Below, one piece after another: positions 34,112 to 43,700 of a stretch of 64,000 nt of DNA. Below the pieces are notes generated by a model. That model saw nothing but the letters and a program-made list of their open reading frames with translations, made no database searches and was not told where the DNA came from. Each line of letters opens with the position of its first letter. Positions within the stretch are counted from its first letter, which is position 1. The stretch lies in the NCBI GenBank assembly GCA_016508695.1, contig VNKQ01000018.1, forward strand, positions 434,001 to 498,000. Reading direction: 5' to 3'. The DNA comes from Hyphodiscus hymeniophilus. Lineage: Eukaryota; Ascomycota; Leotiomycetes; Helotiales; Hyphodiscaceae. The position numbers and the translations under genes are program-made.

Positions 34112-35019
34112 TCAAGATCTTCTTGACTTCTGCAAACCTTGCATCGGCGAAAAGTCCATCGATTTGTTCGCGACAATATCCAGTTCCCTATCCGTAGGGT
34201 AATATCGAACCGGATCGCCAGTTGTCACATACCTCATGATATCGGAGAGACGTCTGGATTGTCCACCAGGATTTCTTGGTCCCATTTTCGTATCTTCATT
34301 GCTCAATTGAACTCCGTCCTTTGTAGCTGTGACAGTTGTATTGTTCAAGCCCACGTCCTCCATATCGTCATCTTCATCGGAGTCCTCCTCACTGCTCTCA
34401 TCATCCTCAAATTTCCTCCTCAATCCCGTCTTCACATTTTCAATGCCCCTCTCCTTTTCCTCCGCTGTGTAATATTGACCTTGTGTGTTGATAACATGCA
34501 TCGCAACACACTCGCCAACCCAGTCTCTTGCCCATGACCAGAGCTCATCATTCTCTTTCTCCTTGACTTCCTCGATCGCAGCTTGGATTGCGCGCCCTTC
34601 ATTAACGCTGTCCTCCACGGGTATGTCCAGCTTCTTCCGCAGCAGATTATGTAACAAAGCCTCTTGCGTCCGACCTGGAAAGTTGGTAGATGGGTGGACA
34701 GCGATTCTTTGGAAGAGCTCGGCGTGCTGTGCGAGATGCTTGCTCATATCGCCGATTAGACGGTTGAGGATTGCGGCGGATGCTTGAAGGGACTCCCTGA
34801 ATTGACCATTAGCATTGGACACAGTTTTACTTCGAAGCTCATCTTGCTTATATTGGTCAGCAAGATAGATCGAGAGGTTGCTGCTCACCATTCTGGAAGT
34901 GGATTATTCTGTAGCATGTCATTTTTAAGGCTGCCAATATTGCCTGCGAGTTGGTTGAGCTTTTGGCGAGCTTGATCGAGGGCTTTCAGATCTTCTTGAC
35001 GAAGATGAACGTCTGCCAT
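34112..35019 (-). CDS. MED8: Mediator complex subunit 8
   Basis: Subunit of the Mediator head module, which links transcription factors to RNA polymerase II; nuclear. 271 residues in two exons, 35019-34889 and 34796-34112, with a 92-bp intron (phase 2) splitting the Trp codon of PLPEW. The N-terminus (HLRQEDLKALDQARQKLNQLAGNIGSL) is a coiled helix. It is followed by SLQASAAILNRLIGDMSKHL and then HPSTNFPGRTQEALLHNLLRKKLDIPVEDSV, the most diagnostic fungal Med8 block (YPGxxxPGRTQ...LLRxKLxPxVE). An acidic low-complexity run (DDESSEEDSDEDDDMEDVG) lies in the C-terminal third. Single copy and constitutive is the normal situation. The exon-1 reading is strong because the unspliced frame loses the leader entirely. 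Confidence 0.92.
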
Positions 35020-35477
35020 GGTGTTACAAGAGATCTGATATTATTGGAATGTTGCGCAAGGACTTCTGGGTGGATAAATGTTCAGTCGCTCGCGAGGCTG
35101 ACGACTACCTTGAACGGCGCACGGGCTTTAATACAATATGACTCCAACTCCAACATCAGCATACACACTACATTCTCTCTGTAAAACTGCAAAATATATG
35201 AAGCAAGATCTCCACGATCTCTCTTCGTGAAATGCTCGTGAACCCGATTGCTGAAATCGGAGGCTTTGTTCGAGAGTCTGGCTGATAGGAGAAATTGCAA
35301 AGTTGCACGAGAGCACAACCTGCCCGGTCCTTCCTCAACCGTCACGAATGTGCGTCATGGAGGTTTCCTACTGACTGAGGTCGTACATAATACATCTCTT
35401 TTTCCTTCTCCTTCTCCTTCTCCTCCTCCATTTCGAATTCATTTCATCCCACGAGTTTATCTCAATCCATCGCCATC
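35020..35477. promoter_or_regulatory. shared upstream region of MED8 and lipid-transfer gene
   Basis: 458 bp between two divergently transcribed genes. A pyrimidine tract (CCTTCTCCTTCTCC and similar) lies at about 35396-35429, just upstream of the plus-strand start at 35478. Such CT tracts are common next to fungal transcription starts. No other element can be assigned. Confidence 0.5.
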
Positions 35478-36085
35478 ATGAGCCTCATCAACAGCCTTGT
35501 CGTACTCTTCTGTGCCACTGTAGTGTCTTGTCGATTTCAAGTACCTCTTCGTGCTACAGATGATTTGGATTTGAAGGTTCCTGGGAACAACCCGTTAAGC
35601 GTAAAGGCATCTACTCCTCCTACACTTAATCCTATTCTAACCTCACCTCGTGCAGTTCGAGCACGATCCAAAGGACTACACACTACAGCTTCATCAACTC
35701 GATCTCGAACCGAACCCACCTGCTCCGTATGTCCAGATCTACATACTCAGCCATCCAATGCTCACAGATGAACAGTGGCAAGCCCCTCCGTATCCAAGCT
35801 ACCGGCCACCTCGCAAAAGTCGTGGACAAAGGCTCCTTCGTTCACGTTGCCGTCAAATGGGGAATCGTTACAATATTGACTAAAGACTTCGATCTCTGTG
35901 AGAGTGCCGGGGCTGTTGATGAGGAGTGTCCGTTCCACGAGGGCTTCTGGAACGTCTCGAAGACAGTCGACCTCCCACAGCAGATCCCACCGGGAACATA
36001 TAAGGTTGAGATGCAGGCATACACGAACGAAACGATGGATGAGAAGATCATTTGCATGCAGGGAGATGTCAGTTTCACGTTTTAG
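35478..36085 (+). CDS. ML-domain (NPC2-like) phosphatidylglycerol/phosphatidylinositol transfer protein
   Basis: Predicted secreted or vacuolar lipid carrier of 167 residues. Exons are 35478-35600, 35656-35726 and 35776-36085; introns of 55 and 49 bp. A signal peptide (SLINSLVVLFCATVVSC) opens the protein. DLKVPGNNPL and then LDLEPNPPAPGKPLRIQATG are the family's characteristic N-terminal blocks. KVVDKGSFVHVAVKWGIVTIL and CPFHEGFWNVSKTVDLPQQIPPGTYKVEMQAYT form the beta-sandwich, closing with a Cys-containing strand (IICMQGDVSF). The Cys spacing (DLCESAG...EECP) is compatible with ML-domain disulfides. Length matches fungal PG/PI transfer proteins (about 170). Cargo specificity is inferred from the family. 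Confidence 0.88.
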
Positions 36086-37074
36086 TGATTGACTGTGGGC
36101 CTTGCTTGGAGTCTTGGCTGATGTTGAAATAAAAGGACATCAGGTGGTTGCATTTCCTACTGTTGCGAAGATCTTGCATCTCAACCGACGCCTGAAACAC
36201 ATTGCCTTCGTCTTAGCATTGGCGCAGTCTTTTTACGCGGGTGCCTTTTCAGAACTTGTACTCCTCTTAATCGCCCAATGTCAACAGGCAAGCGCCAAGA
36301 GCTCGTGGTCATAGACCTCATCGCCCAGCCAGATCTTTCATCATGTCTCTTCCCCACCAAAATCAGAATCACCCGTTTTCTTGAAAGTGTTGTTGATTTT
36401 GCCGAGGCTACGTGACATATGCATATTAAAGAACGCGAGTTTACGGCCTCACGATTCTTCATCGGTCAAAATTATTCTACCTACTTCCCGTTTGCGCAAC
36501 ACCTTCCCTGCCTCCCTTATGTGTTTTGACAGTGCACTTCTTGGATCACTAAATGTTACAAGGCAGCATTCGAGTCATCTTTGTTTCTACGGTTACCTGT
36601 CTAGAAGCCTGTTCGGCTTCGGCATCAAGTGATTGACAATTTATGCCGCGAGGATTATTGCAAACAAGAGATCATCAATGTCGCCCCTAGCTATATACGA
36701 CACCGAGAGACGATTCGGACAAATACAGTCAGAGTATAGTCTAATACTCGATCAAAGGTAACATCCCATAGGTTGGTTTTGGGGAAGAAGAAAATATAGT
36801 CCTTCTTGTTCCTAGCCGCCAAGTGGGGAGGCCTCGGATATACCCCGCACTATCGAACGGCATGAAAAGACCGAGCTGTAAAGACTTCCTGGAATCGCAA
36901 ATTGAAGCTGTTTACCTACCTATAAAGGTTGAAGGACTAAATCATATTTCGTGTCCTCATTATTGGTGGCTCTAATATAGCGTCTCCACCTTGACAACGC
37001 ATTCTTCATCTTTCTTACCTCACTTACCTCGATGCTGATTTTCTGGTTACTGAATCCCAATTTCACAATCCATA
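36086..37074. other. intergenic, no gene seen
   Basis: Short frames at 36102-36632 overlap on both strands with no motif. The 3' half is the promoter of the GST-like gene. Confidence 0.5.
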
Positions 37075-38091
37075 ATGACTTCAGCACCGATACCGATACT
37101 GTTCGACTATGGTACGATCTCCCAGCCCACTCACAATCTCACAGAATGTCAGCGATGGTAGTCTGACGGATTTCAGAGTCCTCCCCGTACAGTCAAAAAG
37201 TGCATCTCTTCTGCGCAGCAGCAGGAATAACCATCAAGAGATGCGAGCAGCCTCATGTCCTTCCCCGCCCAACGCTTGAGAACATTGGAGTTACTTATCG
37301 AAGAATTCCAATCTTGGCGATCGGGAAGGACTTATTCGCTGATAGCAGTCTCATTCTCGATACCTTACAGAACAGCTTCACTAGCAAGCTCGCGAAAAGT
37401 CCAGCAGACAAGGCTTTTGAGAACTTCGGGAATTCGCTCTTCTCGCTGGCATTGAGAGTAGCTCCTGTGAAAGCCCTGCCAACTTCGTTTGTCAAGGACA
37501 GAGAGACAATCTTTCGTAAGTGTCGCCGATTGACGTGTTTCTGAGTTGCAGCAATTACCCTAGGAATATGATTGCTTCTAAGAGCAACGAGAATTCTTCC
37601 AAATGCAAATTCGAATTTCTGACCGCTGCAGCTGATTTGAAGCGCCCGGACCATGATAAACAACGACCCAGCGCCCTTGCTGAGCTTCGAGCTTGTCTGG
37701 ACATTGTTGAGCGGCAATTTCTGGGGACGGGAAATCGATTTATCAACGGAGAACAGATCTCAACAAGCGATGTTCACGTTGTGTGGGTCGTGAACTGGTT
37801 GCTCAATGGAAGCTTTGGTATGACAAAACAACCTGGATTCGGGAAGGATGATTTCCCTAACATTTACGCCTGGTCTGTCAGCGTGGCGATCTTCAATTTT
37901 TGGAGTGCATACTGAATCAATATCATAGGGTAGATCGAATGCCTCACCAGAAAGGCGAGAAGCTTTTGGATGACGAGGCAATAGGGGCGATTACTTCGGC
38001 GAAGTACTTTGTGAAGGAAACCAAGACTGTTTCTTCCGATCCTCTGGGTCTCTCAATCGGAGACGATGTGTCTGCCGAGACGGTCGAGTAA
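37075..38091 (+). CDS. glutathione S-transferase-like protein
   Basis: Thioredoxin-fold/GST-like protein of 259 residues. Exons are 37075-37111, 37177-37515, 37632-37872 and 37929-38091; intron phases 1, 1, 2. The N-terminal half reads ILFDYESSPYSQKVHLFCAAAGI (beta1-alpha1, with SPYS in the active-site position). It continues with RRIPILAIGKDLFADSSLILDTL, which carries the cis-proline and the acidic-Ser motif that binds the gamma-glutamyl group. The C-terminal half is helical (ALAELRACLDIVERQFLG; ISTSDVHVVWVVNWLL). The third exon begins at 37632. A nearer AG at 37551 gives a 36-nt intron and breaks the frame, so the 116-bp intron is preferred. Substrate unknown; conjugation or detoxification is a family-level guess. 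Confidence 0.82.
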
Positions 38092-39106
38092 TAAAACCCC
38101 TTGCTGTGCTTCAAAATGATGCTGACTTAGTAGTGCTGTATCTGGGGCGCATCCTCAGCACGGGAAGCTTGCTGGTCTCACGATTGATACTGTGACACTC
38201 CAGCTGAAGAACGAGCTGCGAGTCCACTTTCCTCGCAGGGGAACTATTGTTACAAAGGTTTGAAATAAATAGTTTTCAAATGAGTGTCAAAGTTGTGATG
38301 AAGAATGGCATTATTCAAGCTCATTATGGGGTGTAGACAATGGAACTAAGTTTGGGGCGAACTCAAAGCTTCTTCCAAATTTCCCTCCGTTCCTTGAACT
38401 TTACGTAGCATCGTTCATTCCAACCGAAATACTAAGTCAGATATCGTGTTACGAGATCGAGTAAGAGTTGGAAGCTTCTCGGGCGTTGGTGGAGCCCTCG
38501 CAATACCCGGCCAGGAAAGTCCCTCTCCTATTCACTCTTGGCTACCTACCCGCGGATTTTTTCGACTTTCATGGCCATTGTCTCACTATTACCTCGAACT
38601 GGCAAACCAGATTGATCTCTTAAGTCTAGTCTTACTCCTCAGCTGAGACAGATTGTTTATATTGTCGTGATGACTCTGCGGAGTTTTGACTTCCCCGAGT
38701 CTTGGTCATGGTAAACGTGCAGGGAGCGGATGCACCTCGACTAAGCCGAACAACACTAGGGGTCCGCCGAGATGTCGGACCTGCTTTTGTAAACGTGAGA
38801 TGACAAGGATTGTTGGTATCAACTGATTGCTAGTTGTTAATCACCAAGATCTTGCCTCGCAGTACTGGTCTGAGGGGCCAGAGTCGATTATACCACTACT
38901 TTGATTGGCACCTGAGGGCGTCGTGTTACTATGGTATCGTTTCTGATTAGGTGCCTTCCTCTCAGCTCCAACGACCAGTCCAGTCTCATTCACTTGTGCT
39001 TATCGTTGGTATTTATATCCTGCTATCGTCCACATCACCTTCAATTTCTACCGCATCGCCTTCACGTTCCTCTGTCCCGATCAAACTTCCTGGAAAATAC
39101 AAAAGC
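38092..39106. other. intergenic, no gene seen
   Basis: Downstream of the GST-like gene and upstream of the next SDR. Frames at 38446-38646 and 38931-39131 show no motif. The latter overlaps the pyrimidine-rich leader of the SDR. Confidence 0.5.
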
Positions 39107-39844
39107 ATGTCTTCCTCAGTCATGGTTGTAGTCGGCAGTGGTCCTGGTATTGGTCTCTCAACTGCATCCATCTTCGCCAGCCGCAAGTTCTCCAAGATTG
39201 TCCTGATCTCCCGGGATAGCTCTCGCCTTTCCAAAGACAAAGCATCTGTCCTAGAAGCTGCGAATGCTGCTGGACGTGAAGTTGAAGTCTCCATTTTCAG
39301 CCAAGACATCGCTGAGACGAAATCGTTCGAGAAGACGTTGAAGAAGGTCGAGGAGTTGGGCGAAATCTCGTGTGTATTCTACAATGCGGCCAGGGTCTGT
39401 CCCAGTGACCTGATGACTTACGCGGAGGAGGAAGTTATCAAGGATTTCATGGTATTTCCTACCTCCCTTGCCGAAACTTGTAGAGTAATGCTGAAACTTT
39501 AATAGATCACGAACATCGGCCTTCTCACTACTGCTCGCTGGGCCATGCCACTTCTCACCAAAAGTGTGGATAAGCCAAGTCTCCTCGTCACCAACTCCAT
39601 GATGTGGAAACGTCCAGTACCTCAGTACTTCGCTTTATCCATGGTGAAGACGTCGCAGAGAACTTTGGTGCAGATGTTGAAAACCAGTTATCCAGATGTT
39701 CATGTTGCGATGGTCAATGTGGAGGGCATTGTGAGTCCTAAGGATCCAATTTTCAGTCCCAAGGCCATTGGGGAGAAAATCTGGGAGGTTTATGAGCAGG
39801 ATAAGGGGAACTGGACTTTGGAGGAAAATATCTTGGCTCTCTGA
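39107..39844 (+). CDS. SDR-like protein lacking a standard YxxxK
   Basis: Rossmann-fold protein of 227 residues. Exons are 39107-39451 and 39506-39844, with a 54-bp phase-0 intron. The N-terminus MVVVGSGPGIGLSTASIFA is a variant of TGxxxGxG in which Ser replaces Thr. VLISRDSSRL gives the coenzyme-specificity loop and VFYNAARV stands in the NNAG position. In the catalytic region Tyr and Lys are seven residues apart (YFALSMVK) instead of four, and no clear catalytic Ser precedes them. It may therefore be a divergent or non-catalytic SDR. The frame is also open upstream to 38951, but that leader is pyrimidine-rich and looks like 5' UTR. It is convergent with the beta-lactamase-like gene, 143 bp away. 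Confidence 0.8.
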
Positions 39845-39987
39845 GTCTTCTCTTCTCAACTTGTACGTTAGTGACGATGTTGTTGTATTAGAGAGAATTG
39901 CGATCGTTTCTCCTAGCATCATTGTCTCGCGATTTTCTGTTACTTCGACGAATAAGCGTCGGATACGCATCGATTCTCTTGACCTCC

Positions 39988-41216
39988 TCAGACAGAGTTA
40001 GATGCAGCCTTCCGGAACTCTCCAAACAATTCACCGGTCTTTCGATCGCCGGATGGTAACATCTGACTTCCATAAAACCCACAAGTACCCTTCTCCCTGT
40101 CAATCCACCAGAAGCAATTGGGCAAGCCGTCCCAGCAGAGCATTCCCTTTCCCACGCTTCCAGAAACGCCGTCCACAGCGACTAGCCCTCCGAGTGCATG
40201 ACTTAAGTTGACTTCGTTCTCCCCAAACCCATTCATGACGTTACCTGGTCCACTTTTGTTCAACGTCTTTTGCAGCTCTTCGCTGTCTGGAAGTTGTGGC
40301 TTAAACAACAGCTCTAGAGTGGAGGATCCAAGTAATTTCCCGTCATCTCTCAGCAAACTCTCCAAGACCTTCACATAATCTCCCGCAGTAGCATATAATC
40401 CCCCACCACCGCTGTCATCAACGGGTTCGATAACAGGATAGAGAACCATTTCATCCATCTCCAACTTCCCATCAGCCCGCCTCGCGACCCTTGGACACAT
40501 CTTATCCATCAAATCCTTCCTCTGCAACAGCCTAAATGTCATGTTTTTCATTCCCAAGGGTTTGAAGATATGCTCTTCCATATAATCCCCCAATTTAACC
40601 CCTCCATTAAGCCGCTCAACGATCATGCCCGCCCAATCGATTCCAACACTGTATTTCCACTTCCCAGGCTCCCCGGGCTCGAAGATCAAGGGCATGACAT
40701 ATTCTTTCACAACATCTCGGGTTGATTCACCGATGGGGTTTTGAGCGCGCCATTCTGCCACGAGCGGATCAGAGTGTGCGTATGTCATGCCAGAGGTGTG
40801 CGTCAACAGATGTCGCAGCGTAATTGGATTCTTCGCTTTGACGAGAATGAGTTTTTTGGTAGAGGCATCGAAGCCAGTGATGATATCGGGATGGGCGAAT
40901 TCGGGGAGGATTCTAGACACAGGCTCATCGAGTGTTATGAGGTTGCGTTGCACGCATTGTAAAGCGCAAACGGATGTGAGGAGCTTGGTGCAGGATGCTA
41001 TCCAGTAGACAGCATCTGAGGATATTGATGGGGAATTGGGTGAGAGATCGAGGTGACCGAACGCTTTGCTGTATCTGTAGGATGGATCTGGGAGCGTCAG
41101 TGACGGATACCGAGGACGACAAGGGAGAAGATACCTTTGCTGCGGGCTTCCACGACGGCGTTGGCGACGACTACGTCTTTGATTGCGCTGTTGATCTTTC
41201 CTTCGAATGCTTCCAT
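39988..41216 (-). CDS. beta-lactamase-fold serine hydrolase / acyltransferase (LovD/EstB type)
   Basis: Serine enzyme of the class C beta-lactamase/transesterase fold, 393 residues. Exons are 41216-41135 and 41087-39988, with a 47-bp intron in phase 1. The nucleophile motif SxxK reads SCTK (within VYWIASCTKLLTSVCALQ). The second motif Tyr is in KYSVGIDWAGMIVERL. RHLLTHTSGMTYAH and PLGMKNMTF are typical of fungal members. GGGGLYATAGDYVKVL is the loop before the third motif. It has no signal peptide, so it is probably cytosolic. Relatives include statin-type side-chain acyltransferases and carboxylesterases; true beta-lactamase activity is unlikely. It lies among GST and SDR genes, which would suit a metabolite-modifying role, but that is inference. 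Confidence 0.88.
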
Positions 41217-41532
41217 TGTCGAGACTTTTGGGGGACTTTCTGTGGTTTGAGATGAATTGATTTGAAGAATTACCCCTCATTGCAATGGCATTTGAAATGC
41301 AAAGTGGGGTAAATTCCTTGATGATTCTCTGAAGCAGCCTCGTCTGTGCAGATCTCAGCCTCGTCCAATTAGCGAGCAACCACAATACTGTACGAGTCTC
41401 AAACCTCCGCTCCCGAGAGGTCCCTTCCAAGGTCCGCATGGAGCGGTTGATATGTAATTTCTACGCCATCCTTTCCGAGTGATCTTACTGACCTGTGCAC
41501 AAGATGCTGCACAACATTCCCACTCCATCAAA

Positions 41533-41640
41533 GCTATCGACAGTGGAAGGGCAATCGATGATTGTAGAGCCATTGACAGTAAAAGCGCCATCGACAGTGA
41601 CAGAGCAGTCAACAGTTATAGTGCTCTCGACATTGATGTG
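41533..41640. repeat. 18-bp minisatellite, six degenerate units
   Basis: Six consecutive 18-bp units with the consensus GCxATCGACAGTxxxAGx, diverging towards both ends. The unit length is a multiple of three. On the plus strand it reads as the hexapeptide repeat AIDSxR within a 62-codon open frame (41479-41667). There is no evidence that this frame is translated. Confidence 0.8.
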
Positions 41641-42271
41641 AGGTTCCTAAATCGATTCGCTGAATAGTGGGGCAATCGGTACTATCAGAGGAAGAGTATT
41701 CTGAATTGGAATCGTGATATCTGGAGAACTCGCAGCGTGTTGCGTGGATCTTGTGAAAGCTTGTGGGTCGGAGCGTGGAGGTGGTGAGAGAGGCACAGAA
41801 TGATCGCGTTGACTACTAGAGTAGTAGAGCGAGAGTTGGAAAACAGGTCTTCTTGAACCACCATCATTCACCTTCAAAACCCTAACATTCTACGCTCGCT
41901 TCTGCTTCTTGTTATCCATCACTCATTTGCGAGTAATACCCATCCTCTGGACGGGTCGAAGACTAACTTCTGGGGAACACCAAAGAAGAGTTGGTTTGTG
42001 CAAATAGCATGACTACCCTCCTCCCTCGGGACTCGAGAACGAGAGGCGTTCGAGAAATAGAAGCCCCGTGCGAAACGCATCAAAATATGGCACAAAGAAT
42101 TGTGATCTCTGACCCAACAAGAACACGTTGCTTTGAACCTCGTTGCATAGTGGCTTCATTGACTCTGATTATGACGCGCTAAAAGCAGTTGAATTCACCT
42201 CCAGTGAAATCAACAGTAGCTCGACAGCTGAGGGAATAGCGTGCTCCGAAACGATATCCGATGCATGGATG

Positions 42272-42377
42272 GTTTCGGCCGATATGGCATCAGATTGCCA
42301 AGCACCAAAATAAAGAATCTATCTCTGCGCTTGAAAGGAGCATTTTCCCCGATACTTTGTTTCGGCCGATATTGCAT
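42272..42377. promoter_or_regulatory. duplicated CGGCCG-centred element upstream of SDR gene
   Basis: The sequence GTTTCGGCCGATATgGCAT at 42272-42290 recurs at 42359-42377 with one difference (18 of 19 identical), 87 bp apart on the same strand. The core CGGCCG is palindromic and consists of the CGG/CCG half-sites that Zn2Cys6 regulators bind. The pair lies about 240-340 bp upstream of the SDR start at 42616. The remains of a Zn2Cys6 regulator gene lie just beyond that SDR. Binding is inference. Confidence 0.4.
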
Positions 42378-42615
42378 TTACGGCACGGTCGTAACGTCTT
42401 TTGATTGTCCTAACACATTTCCCCTCTAGTGTTCGCAATCTGTGCGCAATATGGAATGATTAGCGCCTTCGGATTTCGGGATCGTTTGACTGCTTTTAAA
42501 CCTGTCTATATGCTGATATTATATATAGATCAGATGATCGTAGCGTCTTGATCTTAACGAGAAGCAAGAGAATTGAAATCAGAGGTATACAATCAAAACC
42601 CATCAACGTCAAATC

Positions 42616-43602
42616 ATGACCCAACTTGTCTGGTTTGTTACTGGCTGCTCTTCAGGCTTCGGAGAAGCATTCGTTCACAGTATTCTTGCCAGAGGAGACA
42701 AGATCATCGCAACCGCACGAAATGATTCAAAACTCGACACCCTTAGGGCGGTTGGTGCTCAGATACTTCAGCTAGATATCACCGCGAGCCAGGAGCAACT
42801 GGACAGCTGCATCAAAGATGCTCTTGCCATCTATGGTCACATTGATGTACTTGTGAACAACGCAGGATATCTAGATCTGGGTACACTTGAGGAGATGAAG
42901 TACATGGGATAATTTGTCTGTTATCAAAAACTACTTCTGCTGACTATATGTGTAAAGACACGATCGATGGCTTGCCCAACTTGCAACCAATTTATTTGGC
43001 ACGATCAATGTAACGCGGTCTTTAATGCCCCATTTTCGAGAAAGGAAATCAGGCGTCGTGGTCTTCATTGGATCTATGGCAGGGTGGAAAGGTGAAGCTG
43101 TTGCAGGAGCTTACTGCAGCTCTAAGGCAGCCCTTGAAGGTGCGTTGTGCCAACTGCCATGCACTATGGAATTCATTATTGAATATATCACTGACGGGTA
43201 ATCAATCTAGTCGTTGTGGAGTCCTTTCAAGCCGAGACTGAGTCATTTGGCATCAAGTCCTTGATCGTCGAACCAGGCATGTTCCGCACTGCTGTACTGT
43301 CACCCAACAATGTAAAGTCTGTCGACAGCAAATTCCAGGAGTACAAGGCTCTTTCGGATGCTGTAATAGGAGGTACGAAAGGTTATAGCAGCCAGCAACA
43401 AGGCGACCCTCACAAAGCGGTTGAGGTTATCATTGATATTGTCAAGCAAGAAGGCAAAGCTGCGGGAAAGGGAATTCCACCAAAGTTGGCACTTGGTGCT
43501 GATGCAGTGGCGCAGATGAGGAATAAGTGTACTGAAGTGCTGAAGCTGCTAAATGACTGGGAGCAGATTAGCTCTAGCACAGAGTTTTCCCAGGGGACTT
43601 AG
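42616..43602 (+). CDS. short-chain dehydrogenase/reductase (SDR)
   Basis: Classical SDR of 285 residues. Exons are 42616-42899, 42958-43139 and 43211-43602; introns of 58 and 71 bp (phases 2 and 1). The N-terminus QLVWFVTGCSSGFGEAFV carries the coenzyme motif TGCSSGFG and starts on the first strand with no leader. VLVNNAGY contains the NNAG motif, a Ser lies in FIGSMAGW, and AYCSSKAAL provides YxxxK. VEPGMFRT is the substrate-side loop. The composition resembles fungal oxidoreductases near 11-beta/retinol-type SDRs, though the substrate cannot be told. Exon joins restore frame exactly. It is divergent from the beta-lactamase-like gene and next to the degraded regulator. Confidence 0.9.
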
Positions 43603-43700
43603 TTTACCTCCAATCTAAAAAGACCACCACCATCCTGAGCTGCTGCTTTGCTCCAAAAAATATCTAACAATTCTTCTCACCAGTAGGGGCGAGAAATACA

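Larger units (their letters stand above)
41217..42615. other. intergenic with minisatellite and CGGCCG elements
   Basis: 1.4 kb between divergent genes. It contains the 18-bp repeat array at 41533-41640 and two near-identical CGGCCG-centred elements (42272-42290, 42359-42377), both listed separately. Short frames at 41355-41667 exist only because the repeat unit is a multiple of three. Confidence 0.6.

Noticed and set aside
37516..37551. 36-nt intron in the GST-like gene
   Set aside because: Too short and leaves the frame broken; the 116-bp alternative ending at 37631 restores it.
39988..41216. Naming the beta-lactamase-fold gene as an antibiotic resistance enzyme
   Set aside because: Motifs and context fit fungal esterase/acyltransferase members of the fold; there is no secretion signal and no basis for beta-lactam hydrolysis.
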